Below, piece after piece: positions 42,596 to 64,000 of a stretch of DNA of 64,000 bases. The position numbers and the translations under genes are program-made. Each line of letters begins with the position of its first letter. Position 1 is the first letter of the stretch. The DNA is from Syngnathus acus. Its lineage: Eukaryota > Chordata > Actinopteri > Syngnathiformes > Syngnathidae. The notes beneath the pieces are model-generated. The model had not been told where the DNA came from. It made no database searches and saw only the letters and a program-made list of their open reading frames with translations. The stretch spans positions 6,111,412 through 6,175,411 of the forward strand of contig NC_051102.1 of NCBI RefSeq assembly GCF_901709675.1, given 5' to 3'.

Positions 42596-42650
42596 GGTAC
42601 ACGGTGATGCTCCGGCGGCGAGGCGCAGCAACAGAAGAGGGAAGAGACAG
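42596..42650 (+). other. sema6b: Possible noncoding first exon of sema6b (3' part)
   Basis: GC-rich sequence (TCCGGCGGCGAGGCGCAGCA) ends at a strong donor CAG|GTGAGG at 42651. A second usable donor, GTGCG|GTGAGTG, lies at about 42820. Semaphorin class 6 genes usually have noncoding 5' exons. The assignment to sema6b is inferred from strand and position only. Confidence 0.35.
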
Positions 42651-45600
42651 GTGAGGTGCGGCCGATGAGCTGCTTTTCTTTTTTCTCTCTCTCCTTTTAA
42701 TAGAGGCTCCAGATAGCCATACCATCCATCCAACCTTTTCTCCGCAGAATCCAAGGGAAGCGAACGGAGAGAGGGCGAGTGGGCGACTGGCACCTGCTCC
42801 ACCTGACCCATCTGGTGCGGTGAGTGTGCCAAGCGGAGCGAATGTGAGGCACAAATGTGGTGCGTGGATGGCGTGAGCTGCAGGTACTGTACATTCTTCA
42901 TGTGCGACACCGCTGCTGCATTATGCCCCCGTGGGTTGGCGATTGGAGCGAACACTTGTCATCGTCTGAACTGCCCTTTGTGTTTACTCCAAGTTGTTGT
43001 TGTTTTTTTTTTAATCTATTTCGATTCGCATGTTGTGCACTGCTGCATCAGTCATTTTTCTTTAACATGTTGCACAGCTCTGAGTGTGAACGTTTCATGT
43101 ACTGCAGTGCAAGAATTCCTGCACAAAGATTGAAATTCTGCTCGTTTGGATCATGATGGGCTTTTGCTCTTAGAAGGGTCCCCGGGGTATATTCATAGTG
43201 TGTGAGTTAGTGTTTGCTGATGGCTCCCTGGTAACAATAGTAAAGGTCAGATTTGATTATATTAATGCTAGACGACAATTGATTAGAAATGCAAATGGTG
43301 ATATTTCTGCTATGCACCGATTAAAAAAAAAAAGCATGTTAAAAAGTTTTGATATGAAAAAGTGCAATGTTGTTATTAATTTTATACGCCCATGACAATC
43401 TGCAGAAAACTAATGAATAGTGAAATTGGGGGCAAATCTTTTGTCCAAAACAAATTAAATGACTCACTCATTGCCTCCTAGCTCTTACTGAAATGACTTA
43501 CTACAGCTATATGATCATTTATTTGTAGCTTTCATCATCAACCTCAATTGAATTCACCCACCGCTGCGCTTTATGTTCTTCCTCTGAGTTGAAAGGTGAA
43601 AACAAAAGGTTAGAGAGCAAATTAATAAGGGTAAACGAATGGACAGCACCGCAGAGTGGCCGTAGGAGAGAGTAATTAAGTCAGATTGCAATCTGTCACA
43701 AGGGACGGGGACGAGAGCGATGGAGAGAGATGATAACGGCGGGTGAACAAGCCTTGAGGGAAAGGACCAGCAGACAGCAGTCAGTCGGGGTGTGAATGGT
43801 GCCCCTGTTAGCGTTGACGCTCACACAGACGGCCATACAGCGGCTGTGTGAGCAGGTGCTAAGCCCCAGCACACTGCAGCAAGCTCGGACAACAACAGGT
43901 GCAGCCTCCGTTGAGCGATGTCCTGACTCACGGCACACATAAAAACACAAAACACCGTTAATCTGCACGCATGCAAAGGTCAGCCTGCAGTCATTAAATT
44001 AGCAAAATAACAAGACTCAAGTTCAAACAACTCTTAAATCCACTGCCAAGTTAGATCCAAAACCACATGACAATATCTAATCCAAAAAAATATTTAACAA
44101 AATGATGTGATCAAATTTGACCAGAAAATGATACATAAAAAGCCAAGCCTCGAGGTTGCACATAAAATCGCAACGATACGCCGAACCCCCGTGAAAACAA
44201 TTTCCTAAGTAGAGGCAACTATTCGTGGGAACTATTTGAAGTAATAAAGCGGAGCTGAATGCACGTAAAAGCTAACTTAGGGAGCTTTTCGAGGGTCCAT
44301 GGGGACGCTTAATGAGCTCTATTGATCACATAGGACCCTATTCAATCACACACGCTAAGCCACAAACTGGGCATCTCAAGCACGGAAAAATTAGATTGGA
44401 TTGCAGCGTAATATAGCTGTCTGCAAAGAGGCTAAATCAGTAGCAGATTAGCATAGGCGCGCTTGTTTTCTGGTTTTCCACGTTCCGACCAGATATTGAG
44501 TCGAGAGATTTAAGAGTTTCTCCGTTGTTGTCGTAAAGTGGATACTTTAAGCAGCAAATTGAGAAGAACGATGAATTTGCCACTCGTCGCGGTTCGAATT
44601 AGCTGCTGTTGAACCTCAAGCTAACTATTGTTACACGGTTGGATCGAGTCGTCAGAAAGCTCCTCAGACATTTAAAGTCTCATTCCCTGTGTTACGAGAT
44701 CCATTTATATTCACGTGTCCTCGATAAAAAATGTGAGAATGATGAATCTGCTGGCTGATCGAGTTACACATTTATCCAATCGTTGGACGAGCTCCTACGG
44801 AAAACGTTCACGCCTTAACAAGGCTGTCGAAGTCTACACCTCCCAGGGTAAAAAATTCAAACACAGCTGGCCAAGCATCTGCTGCTTGACTTCTTCCAAC
44901 AGGCTCCTCAGAGATTGGACCTCAAGGGGTTCATTCTGTAGAATTGTGAGGGCCATGCTTTCAAGCCTCACCCTAAGGCGGGTATTCAAAATAAACCCTC
45001 ACATGCAAAACCTTCCCTGTGATGAGGCGTGATGCCTTTAGGCCTTTTGGGGCCTTTCAGGGCATTCTTGCAGATGTTTCAATAGGAGAGGAGAATCCTA
45101 ATGGCGGCCATACTCCTTTGGGGGGGTTAACTCGGGAACATTGGTGGCTGGAATGATCCGCACTCCTCCACCACCTTTGGGAACTGAATACTTGTCAAGT
45201 GTTGCATCACTCTATCGTGCATCCATTGTCATTTCTAAGCAGCTCCTTTTCATCCCTACACCTGAGCCCCGCCGACACCCTTGCGGATTGAGGCAGAGCA
45301 TTAGCCACATAAGAACGCCCTGCAGTTGTTTTCAATGCGGGACTCTCCCGTATACTTTACAACGGCCATGCATCCTTTCTTTTATGACTTGCTGCCCTCA
45401 TTGATTCTTCCCCTGAGGTGCAGCCTCCTTTTTTTTTGTTGCATATCTGCACACGGATCCTCAGCACAAGCCATTAGGGCTTAACACGGGCTTGTTTTTT
45501 TTTCAATTTATCACTTTAACTTTGTGCATTATGCATGCAGACACACACAAACAGCAATGAACAGGTCTTTTGCAGTGTATAAGTGTTTGTTTAATAAAAT

Positions 45601-48600
45601 TTAAATGTGAGATGAAGCCTAAAGCTGAGCAAAAGCCTTAAAGGAAAGTCTGGTCACTCTTTGAAGCATTTTTATTAGTTTAAATTAATGTCATGTGATT
45701 TATGGACACCATTCTTCATTCACTCAGAAAAGACAACAATCATCCAGAAATTTGCTTATCATAATCTATTAAAGAAATGGTCAGTGGTGGAAAAACCAAC
45801 GGACACTTTTATATTTTTAATTATCAAGTCATTATTTTGAACATATATTGTTATTTCCCTGTTGGATGGCAACCATGTGCAAATTGTAGTGTTTATTATT
45901 ATACAGTAGCACTTCCATATTGTATGAGAACTTTGTGATTAATACATCAATGTTAAATAATTATTCTACTAAATAATGAATTGCCTATTGGATTAACACT
46001 GCAATATTAAACAATGAAATTCTTGGTACAGACGAGCTGTCAGTTAGTGAATTCAATCATAAGAACTTCTTTAGTATTGTGTGAAAAACAGACACTTGCC
46101 TGACTGAGATAATACCCCCAAAATGAACAGTCATTTGTAAAGATGATAATAGTTCAATAGGGTTGTCAAATACTGTTCCCGGATCCAGACAAAAGGAACA
46201 AAAGATGTATTCTACTCTTAGCGGGACACAGAGTGCTTGCAGAAATTGCACATTGGCAGATTTTATTGGAGTCAACAGAACCGTCACTAGGTTTCTGAAA
46301 AGGGGGACGAGGGGTGAGTGTGTGTGTTTAAGCCAGAAAATGTGTACCATTATATTAACAACCTCATTACTTGGTCAAAATAATGCATTTCATAGTGATG
46401 GAGGCAAACATGAAGTTCCTAAAATCAATATTCCAAAGTTATGTCAAAACTAGAAATGTCACTTGCAGCAGCAATAATGTGACAAAGACTGAAAGACAGC
46501 CGGGATTTGAATACAGACAAAGTGACGAGGCTACGAGGCACAACAGAACGAGACTCGAGTGGCGAGAGGGAGCTGATTGGTCGACACAAGGAGCAGGGTT
46601 GATGAGAAATGAATTTGATAAAACATGACATAACATGAAGCAGGTTTTATTATCTGTGGCTTTTCTCTGTTATTTTAAGATATTTTTATTTGCTTTGTCT
46701 GTTGTGAGACGCCAACAAAATTAGTTTTGTGTCACCTCTTTGCATGCAGCTGATCCTCTTATGCATGGAAAGTGAGTTGGGCGCGATGTTCCAGCTGCTT
46801 CGCCCTGGAAAATAAAGAACTCGTCTAATCCGTCAACTCCTGTGATCACATAAATTGCAAATGACAAGACACTTTTTGGCTTGAATTTTGGTGAACTCAA
46901 TCGACGGCCGCAGATAAATCAAAACAAGCGATAAGCAACCTTTTCTCTTCTTAGCTTTGTGCACAAAATAAATGGTGTTACTTTTCAGTCTTGCCGTATT
47001 TTCATGCTTTTGTTTTCTAACAAATTCAGCAAGAGCCTCAGCCAAAGGCAGGCTTTCGCTACGGCAGCTTAGCCAGAGACATTTGGAAGACTTTTTAGAA
47101 GGAGATAAAAGCGCTTCCAAGTCCTTTGTCTCTTTCCTCGCTGTACTCGAGATGCTTTTACAGCTTGACTGAAGCTTTGTTGTGGCTAATCTATCGCTTG
47201 CCTTCATCCCATCCATCCCTTCCAAACCAATGGTTGTTTTAATAATGGCTTTCCATGAAACTGAGTGAAGCTAAACATGAATTTATACCTTCGACTCCAG
47301 GAGAGGTTTTACTCGTGCATTTTGTGGTGGATAATACAAGCATTTTGGGATTTTTTATGTGGTGTGTGAAGACCACCTATTGTGAGCTCTGATCCTCTTA
47401 GCGGACTTCTGTCAAAAGAGCTAAATTTACCCGTATCGGTGATCCCTGCCCACACAGAACAAGATGTCAGGAATATGAGCAACCTCACTGCCTGGGATTC
47501 ATTTCACATGACGCACAAGGCACCCTGACGATAATGGCTGCCATATTAACGGCTCTTATTAAGCAAAGCATCTAGTAAGGTAGAAATAGAAAATCCAAAT
47601 CTAATGAAGCCATCTTATTTTGATTATGCCGAGCACAGAGTGAAATAAGAAGCCTATTGTGTTACATGATTGTATCTTCATTGTGGTTCTACATGGCTGG
47701 AGCGTGCATGTGCCTGACTCTGCGCTCACTGTGTGTGTGCGCTGCATACTCATGTGCCGGCCTCCAGCTCCGGGCTGTGCGGTGAATGTATATGCGCTTA
47801 CTGCAGTCAAACTCCAGTTAGTAACATTTACCCTTGCTGCAGCGTGGATGGACACACACTAGTGTTTGTTTGTGTGTGTATGTGTCGTTTTCAGAATCAT
47901 TAATTTTATTATTTTATCATTTTATTATTTTATTATTTTTATTCATTTATTAATTTAATATTGTATTTTATTATTTTATTATTTTACTATTTTATCAATT
48001 TACTATTTTATTATTTTATTATTTCATTATTTTATTATTTTATCATTTTATCATTTTACCATTTTATTTTATTATTTTATTATTTTATTATTTTATTATT
48101 TTATCATTTTGTTATTTTATCATTCATTTATTTATACCATTTATTATTCAGTCGTCATGTATTTTTGTCTGGTTTGATTCTGCTTGCTCGGTCATTTTAT
48201 CATTTTATTATTTTATCATTCATTTATTTATACCATTTATTATTCAGTCGTCATGTCTTTTTGTCTGGTTTGATTCTGCTTGCTCGGTCCCTCCATTTTC
48301 TGAGCTGTGCCTTTCTTTTTCACACACGGCCATTGTCATATATAAGCTGCTAACTCACTGCAGCCAACGATTGCAGCGTGGCTGCTGCTCGCAACAATTT
48401 GGCTTTAGGCGGAAAGGTCTGATTGGAGGAGAAGTCTGAGGGGAGACGGAGCTCTTGCTGGCTAGACTCCAGCTTCGTCCATCCTCTTTTAATTACCTAC
48501 GGCACCCACCCTTGGGAATATCTCTACCTCCTTCTCTTACAGCGCCCATCTTCTCCTTTCCAACTCTTTTTTTTTTTATCTCTTTCACTCACTATCACTA

Positions 48601-51600
48601 ATTTGCTCTCCTTTTGCCTCACTTTTTTTTTATTTTTATCACCCACACACAAACCAGACGAGCCTGCAGCTGCGTCAAAGGCCTGCACAGGGTTAACCTT
48701 TGCATTAGCATATAAACGACCCCGGTAGATTGAATTGCATTTTTTGGGATATTTAACAGCAAAAGACAGATTCTCTTCTGTGTGATTAGAGCTGCTCTGA
48801 GGAGACAGGCAACCACTTTAGGGAATATCGCCTTCGACGGTGATAAGATAAAGACTTGACACAGTGTTCCCATTGCTGGAGAGAGTGCAATTTGTCCGTC
48901 CGTCCGTCTGTCTGTTTGTCTGTGTGCAGGCTTCTCTATTATAATTGTAAATGAGTGCATGTGATTCGGTCTAGGAACAGAAATAAATATGCATGTGTCC
49001 TCTTTCCTGTCTTCAAACTATCCCGTTTGACATGACGTGGGCGCTGCAGGCATTGTCGCATTCCGGGGGAGATATTTGAAACCATAATTATGTCCTGCTG
49101 CCCATGCAGTCGTACATTCACGCATGCAACAAGCGACTATCCTATTTCATGCTAATACATTGCTCGATAGTGCCTCAACAGGACGATGAAGCATATGAAA
49201 TTGACAGATTAGTTTCGATGCCTTCAGGTCATTTCATCGGGTGTATTTGCACAACCCAATGGGATCCGATACTGGAACTGTGTCAGAACTGAATGTTATT
49301 GTGTGAATTTTGATACAGCGCTCGTATCGGATCTCATTATAGTGTGCTGATGTGCCTAATGAAATGGCCGGTTTGTGTACTGTACTGTACATCCGAGGAG
49401 GGACTCTTTATTTAAGACTGTGCAGAGTGAATTCAGATTTTCTTTTTCCCCAAAATTGAAGATGATTCTGGAAAAAATAAAAAATAAAAATCTATAAACT
49501 CTGTACACTGCAGTACTGTAAAAAAAACGAATATTTGGATCTTAAAGCTCGACACTTGTCATTTATAAGAGCAGCATTTGCATGCACCTCTTGGTTGAGT
49601 AGCAGAATGAGAATTTTTTTTTTTTTCTCATACAATCGTCATATGGACTGTCACGAGTGGCACTTAAATGTTCCCGTGGGCTACTGTATATTAACGTTCG
49701 GTAAAAGCTTGCCGCAAGTACTTTAATGAAGCTATCTTGCTAGCAGTTCTATGAAGGTGACCCACTTCTCCCAGTTTAGCCCATGTCTGTGTTTCTACCC
49801 TCAGGCCATTTTACTTTATTCAGGGATTCAACCTGCTTAGTGTCCTCTAGGATGGGGTTTGTTTCAAGTTAGATAAAAATGATTCAGATGGTACTTTAGT
49901 TCACTTGTGTGACTGGCATGAAAAGAATTCCATTAAGCTCGAGAAGCATAAATGGTTCAGCATTACCGCAAATACAATAAGCCATATCATAAGTCAGGCC
50001 AATAGTGTGTAAATATAACACTATTTTTCACATGCACCATTTTCACATGCGCCGTTGTCAAGTAACGTGTCGACAATGTGAAGACCCTCAGCCCATCCCC
50101 CTTCTTGCTGAGAAAGTAGGGACCCTCACCACCTCATGTCTGTATCCCCATACATGAACACTCACATCAAGGCATTTGCGTGCATACGCATTAGGGTGTG
50201 TGCGTATGGCGTCGATATGCATTGTGTACGCGTGGACCTAACATCTTTTGCTTTTACATCTCCTGCAACAGCGCTACGCAGCTTTGCTATCGGTTGCTAC
50301 GGTAACAAAGGCAGGAGTGAAGTGGCTGCAGCACAAGAGCGCCAGAGACAGTGAAAGGGAGAGCTTTTGGCTGTAGAGATTGAATGCAACAAAGAAAACA
50401 CATTTGGGATACGCGTGAACGAAATGACGTTGGCTGCAATAAGTTTTGATTTGACCGATAAATTAGAAGACAGAAAATGCTGGCACAAAGCACAATAGCC
50501 AGATCAAACATGTAACCTAAAAGTCACCGCATCCGCAGTCATGAAAAGTGGACATATTTGTGATTATCTGCAAGTGTTCTATTTAACTAGCGTAGGGAGC
50601 CCGATTAGACTCGGTTAATGCTTATTTTACAACAACAGTAAAAAGCAGTGATTGGTGCATCCCTTTGGCGTTCTGTTGGTAGTGCTGAGCTTTCTCAGAT
50701 TTATGTGTCATCATGGATAGTAAATAGTGCCTACAACAGGAAGAGATGAAGCGTCTCTGGACGAAAACGTATTGATCTTGTTCAGCAGCCTTGTGCAAAA
50801 AAAAAAAGAGGACCTTCGACACGCTCGTGATGGGATTATAGGAAGATACGAGATCTATCATGTTGACACATTGAATTAAAAATGATGGACATTTGGGAAT
50901 TTTGCAGTTTACCGCTTGCTTGATTCGTTATGGTGATAACCGTGTTTGGTCCCAAGCATGGGCGAAACCTGAGAAAGGTGAAAACAGGTGATGGCGCTGT
51001 TTCCGACAACCTGTTGATTGGTTAATGATGCGGGTATTAGCAGGTGATTTGTTAATAGTTTGCTTGATGAGGCGAAATTGCACTGGCAAGCTGTGTGCAC
51101 GCCATGATAACCGTGTCAGTGTCACGTCGTTTAATTCCATCATATCAACACGATCTGACACGTACTGCACAACACGAACTTCCTCCTAACGGCTGGCTTG
51201 GCTGTTTTGATTTTATGATGCTGGTTTTATGATCCCCCCCACTGCAGGTTTGTTAAGTGCCTTTCGGTCTCTTCCTTAGAACGGCTCTGAGTCAAAATAT
51301 AATAAGCCAAAACACAGGGGGCCTTATTTACTAAGATCCCAAATAGTAGTTGTTGTTCACTATAACTTTCTGCTTCCGGCACTGGCGGAGCTAGGATTAT
51401 TTCCTTGGGGTGGCGGGGGGGCATGGGGGTGGCCAAGGATATTTCAGGGGGTTTGCGAAACAACCAAAGAATCATGTGTGAGCCCATTCATGAATAATAA
51501 ACAGAAGACATGATCATGACTCCTTCCAGAAGCTCCCCCCCCAAAAAACTGCATTATGCTGTGCTTAAAGATTAAGAGCCTTTGTCCTGGTGCTTCCCTT

Positions 51601-53335
51601 CAGCTTCTGCTCTGGGATGTTGGCCTTGACCCAGATCTAATGGTGTACCTTCTGGTTCGATGACCTCAGTCAATACGCATTCTAATGAGGAGGCTTCATC
51701 AATGATGGTCTGAATGTTTTTGTAGGTTGCATGTGTGAAAGAAGAGAAGAGAGGAGAAGATGTAACAGATGTGACAGTGCGACTCCATAACCATACGATG
51801 GCTAATCTCCGAGGAACACACGCTTCATTTGACTCCTTTTTAATTTCGCACGTCCCTCCTCTCAATCCATTCGACGTAACGGAATTTCATTTTTGGATTA
51901 TGCGTCAAATTTGGATCCCGCCCATGAAAATGGCCGTAATGAAATGATAGTGCCAGACCGGCGAATCCTGATGGAGTCAGATGAAAAGACCCCGCACCTC
52001 CCCTCAGGCTTCGCCAGCTCGATCAGATGTGGAGGAGGTTTAGAGATGTCAAACCTGCAATCTCCAGGTTGAAATTGTCCCTGGAGCGTGGGCCTGGGTA
52101 TGCGCGTGTGTGTGTGTGTGTGTGTATATAAGTGTGTGATTAAATGTGTAGCGCCCATCTCGTCCCTGAAGTCTTCAAACAGCTTGTCATGTCTCCAACT
52201 GCTGCAGGTGAATGCACCTCCTATTTCTGGACTTTTATTTTTCATCTGACAAAAAACAATTCTCATCACCGTAGCAACAGTCACCTGGTGTTCCTTTACG
52301 GAAAACTAGGCGAGTTATATCACACGCCGAGAGAATTTGAAAGGTTACAAAAACAGCAGGAGGAGGCTTGTGATGGAAAAAGCAAGACAAATTGAAAAGA
52401 AATATGTGAGGGAAAGATGGAAGGTTGATTTGACATCCCTGGAGAATCTTATTTGTTACATTCTTTCTTTATCTGAAAATATTACACAAATATGAAGCAA
52501 CAAATATTGGAACACAAACGATGGAGCAACACATGTAGACACTACAACGAGGCATATATTCTTTATCCTCTGCAAAAAAATAATATTATTGAGGCTTACC
52601 AAGGATTTCAAGTGTGTTTGAAAACTGCCAAAGTGCACAAAACGTGGCGAATGTGTATGTGTTGCCAGCCCATCCTACACACACATCATCTCCCCCTCGT
52701 GTCTGCTATTTCTACTGATAAAAGGGAAGTTATATCCACTTTTGTGGCCGATTACCCCTCAAAAAAGCCTCCATATGTTCCTGTCGAAGGACCATCAGCG
52801 ATAGGAACATTAGCACCTAAACTGGTTTTGTAGTCCGTGACTGTTTTGTCTCATGGTGGTGTTTTACGGCTGTGAGAATCCTCTTCCATTTCAACACTCT
52901 GACAATGGATTGACATTTCTGACAATAGAGTTCTATTACGCCAGAAAGCGACAATAGAAAACACTTCAGCTCGGTGGCAGCAGTCACGCTGCTGCACTTC
53001 TGACCCTGTCGGCACACATGCAAACAAGCGCACCCGCTTGGTTGACAGCAAGTGGCAAAATGGCCGCCACTTTAGACTCATCAATTTAGTATAACTGAAT
53101 ATTTAGGCGTGGCTAAAACGGGACTCCCCATGGCGGCGTCATGAGCCATCTGTTATTTAAGAATTTGAGCTTGTTGTATCATGATGAGAAGTTAACCGGC
53201 ACAATTATATTACCGCAAAATTATATATAAATAAATTTGACTTGGGTTGATTTACAAATCCCTCCAAGGGCATGTTTGTTGGAAATATAATGATGTTTTT
53301 TTACTTTCCTCTCTCTCATTTTTTTTTTTCAACAG
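42651..53335 (+). other. Long noncoding stretch upstream of the sema6b start codon
   Basis: About 10.7 kb with no coding exon I can support. It is probably the first intron and regulatory region of sema6b. It contains the ATTTT-rich block at 47900-48290, CA/TG repeats and poly-T runs. No tRNA, rRNA or known microRNA was recognised. Confidence 0.5.
47900..48290. repeat. ATTTT low-complexity block with a 96-bp tandem duplication
   Basis: Long runs of TTTTATTATTTTATCA-type pentamers and decamers. They end in two copies of a 96-bp unit, CATTCATTTATTTATACC (48121 and 48217) through TTGATTCTGCTTGCTCGGTC. Confidence 0.88.
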
Positions 53336-53338
53336 TGC

Positions 53339-63734
<10,396 letters not shown>

Positions 63735-64000
63735 CTGCTGAGCCTACATGGGCACCTTTCCATAGACTTGTCTTGAGCCTCGTGAGACCCTCCCCACAAT
63801 TCCACCCTCTCATCTCTTGATCTTTTTTGTTCACTGTCATTCAAGCCCTCTGTGTCAGGCAACCCCCCCTCTCCCTAGGCAAGGCGAGGCTTCTGTTACG
63901 ACTGGCTACTGCGCCTGCCAATCTTTTGCTGGCTCGCACTAATTGGTCAGGTGGACGAAGGTTGTTGCTGTGTCTGCATTGCAGAGCTGCCTCGCCTGCC
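63735..64000 (+). other. sema6b: sema6b 3' untranslated region (partial)
   Basis: Sequence after the stop codon with no further ORF in frame. No poly(A) signal is seen before the window ends. Confidence 0.7.

Noticed and set aside
42138-42955. 211-residue and repeat-derived minus-strand ORFs upstream of sema6b
   Set aside because: No family resemblance; one is the GA repeat translated and the other has a poly-F/poly-A stretch.
44715-45032. 105-residue plus-strand ORF
   Set aside because: No recognisable domain, no splice context and no sign of coding composition beyond chance length.
47961-48353. 130-residue Phe/Tyr-rich ORF
   Set aside because: Translation of the ATTTT low-complexity block.
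42651-53335. Possible microRNA gene such as mir-7, which lies in the wider human 19p13.3 region
   Set aside because: I looked for the mature sequence by eye and did not see it. Only a short GGAAGACT match at about 47085 occurs.

Overview
The window looks like ordinary nuclear DNA from a bony fish, most likely a percomorph teleost. The genes have many small exons with consensus GT-AG introns, the introns are full of hAT-type fold-back elements and microsatellites, and the proteins are clear vertebrate orthologues. There is no prokaryotic or viral gene content. The species itself is inferred only loosely.

Layout. (1) 350-25042, plus strand: the 3' part of a LAR-family receptor tyrosine phosphatase, best matched to PTPRS. 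It runs from the end of Ig2 through Ig3, eight FN3 domains, the membrane segment, phosphatase D1, phosphatase D2 and the stop codon. Three microexons were placed (1844-1855, 12589-12615, 17407-17418). Six single-base reading-frame breaks lie in its exons although the protein on both sides of each break stays conserved. (2) 27830-31456: a 3.6 kb hAT-like element with a perfect 8-bp target duplication. It carries a 157-bp minisatellite, a 227-bp composite array built from that minisatellite plus a foldback MITE, and a retroposon fragment. (3) about 33814-36528, plus strand: a GRAM-domain, single-pass membrane protein of the GRAMD2 type. (4) 39749-41100, minus strand: ABHD17A, a protein depalmitoylase, complete and unbroken, with noncoding 5' exons up to about 41880 and an ETS/CRE promoter motif at 41886. 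(5) 53339-63734, plus strand: SEMA6B, a transmembrane semaphorin, complete in 16 coding exons and unbroken. A possible noncoding first exon ends at 42650.

How the genes relate. PTPRS and SEMA6B are both neuronal surface molecules (synapse organiser/axon receptor and repulsive guidance cue). ABHD17A removes palmitate from peripheral membrane proteins, including synaptic ones. GRAMD2-type proteins act at endoplasmic reticulum-plasma membrane contacts. They are neighbours, not an operon. In mammals PTPRS, ABHD17A and SEMA6B all lie on the equivalent of human 19p13.3, which supports the orthology. GRAMD2-like and ABHD17A are tail to tail, and ABHD17A and SEMA6B are probably head to head.

I found no novel gene system. 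The points most worth checking are the frame breaks confined to ptprs, the microexons, the apparent lack of a strong furin site in this PTPRS, and the composite hairpin array. Exon limits were read by eye from splice consensus, phase continuity and family similarity. No alignment was run.
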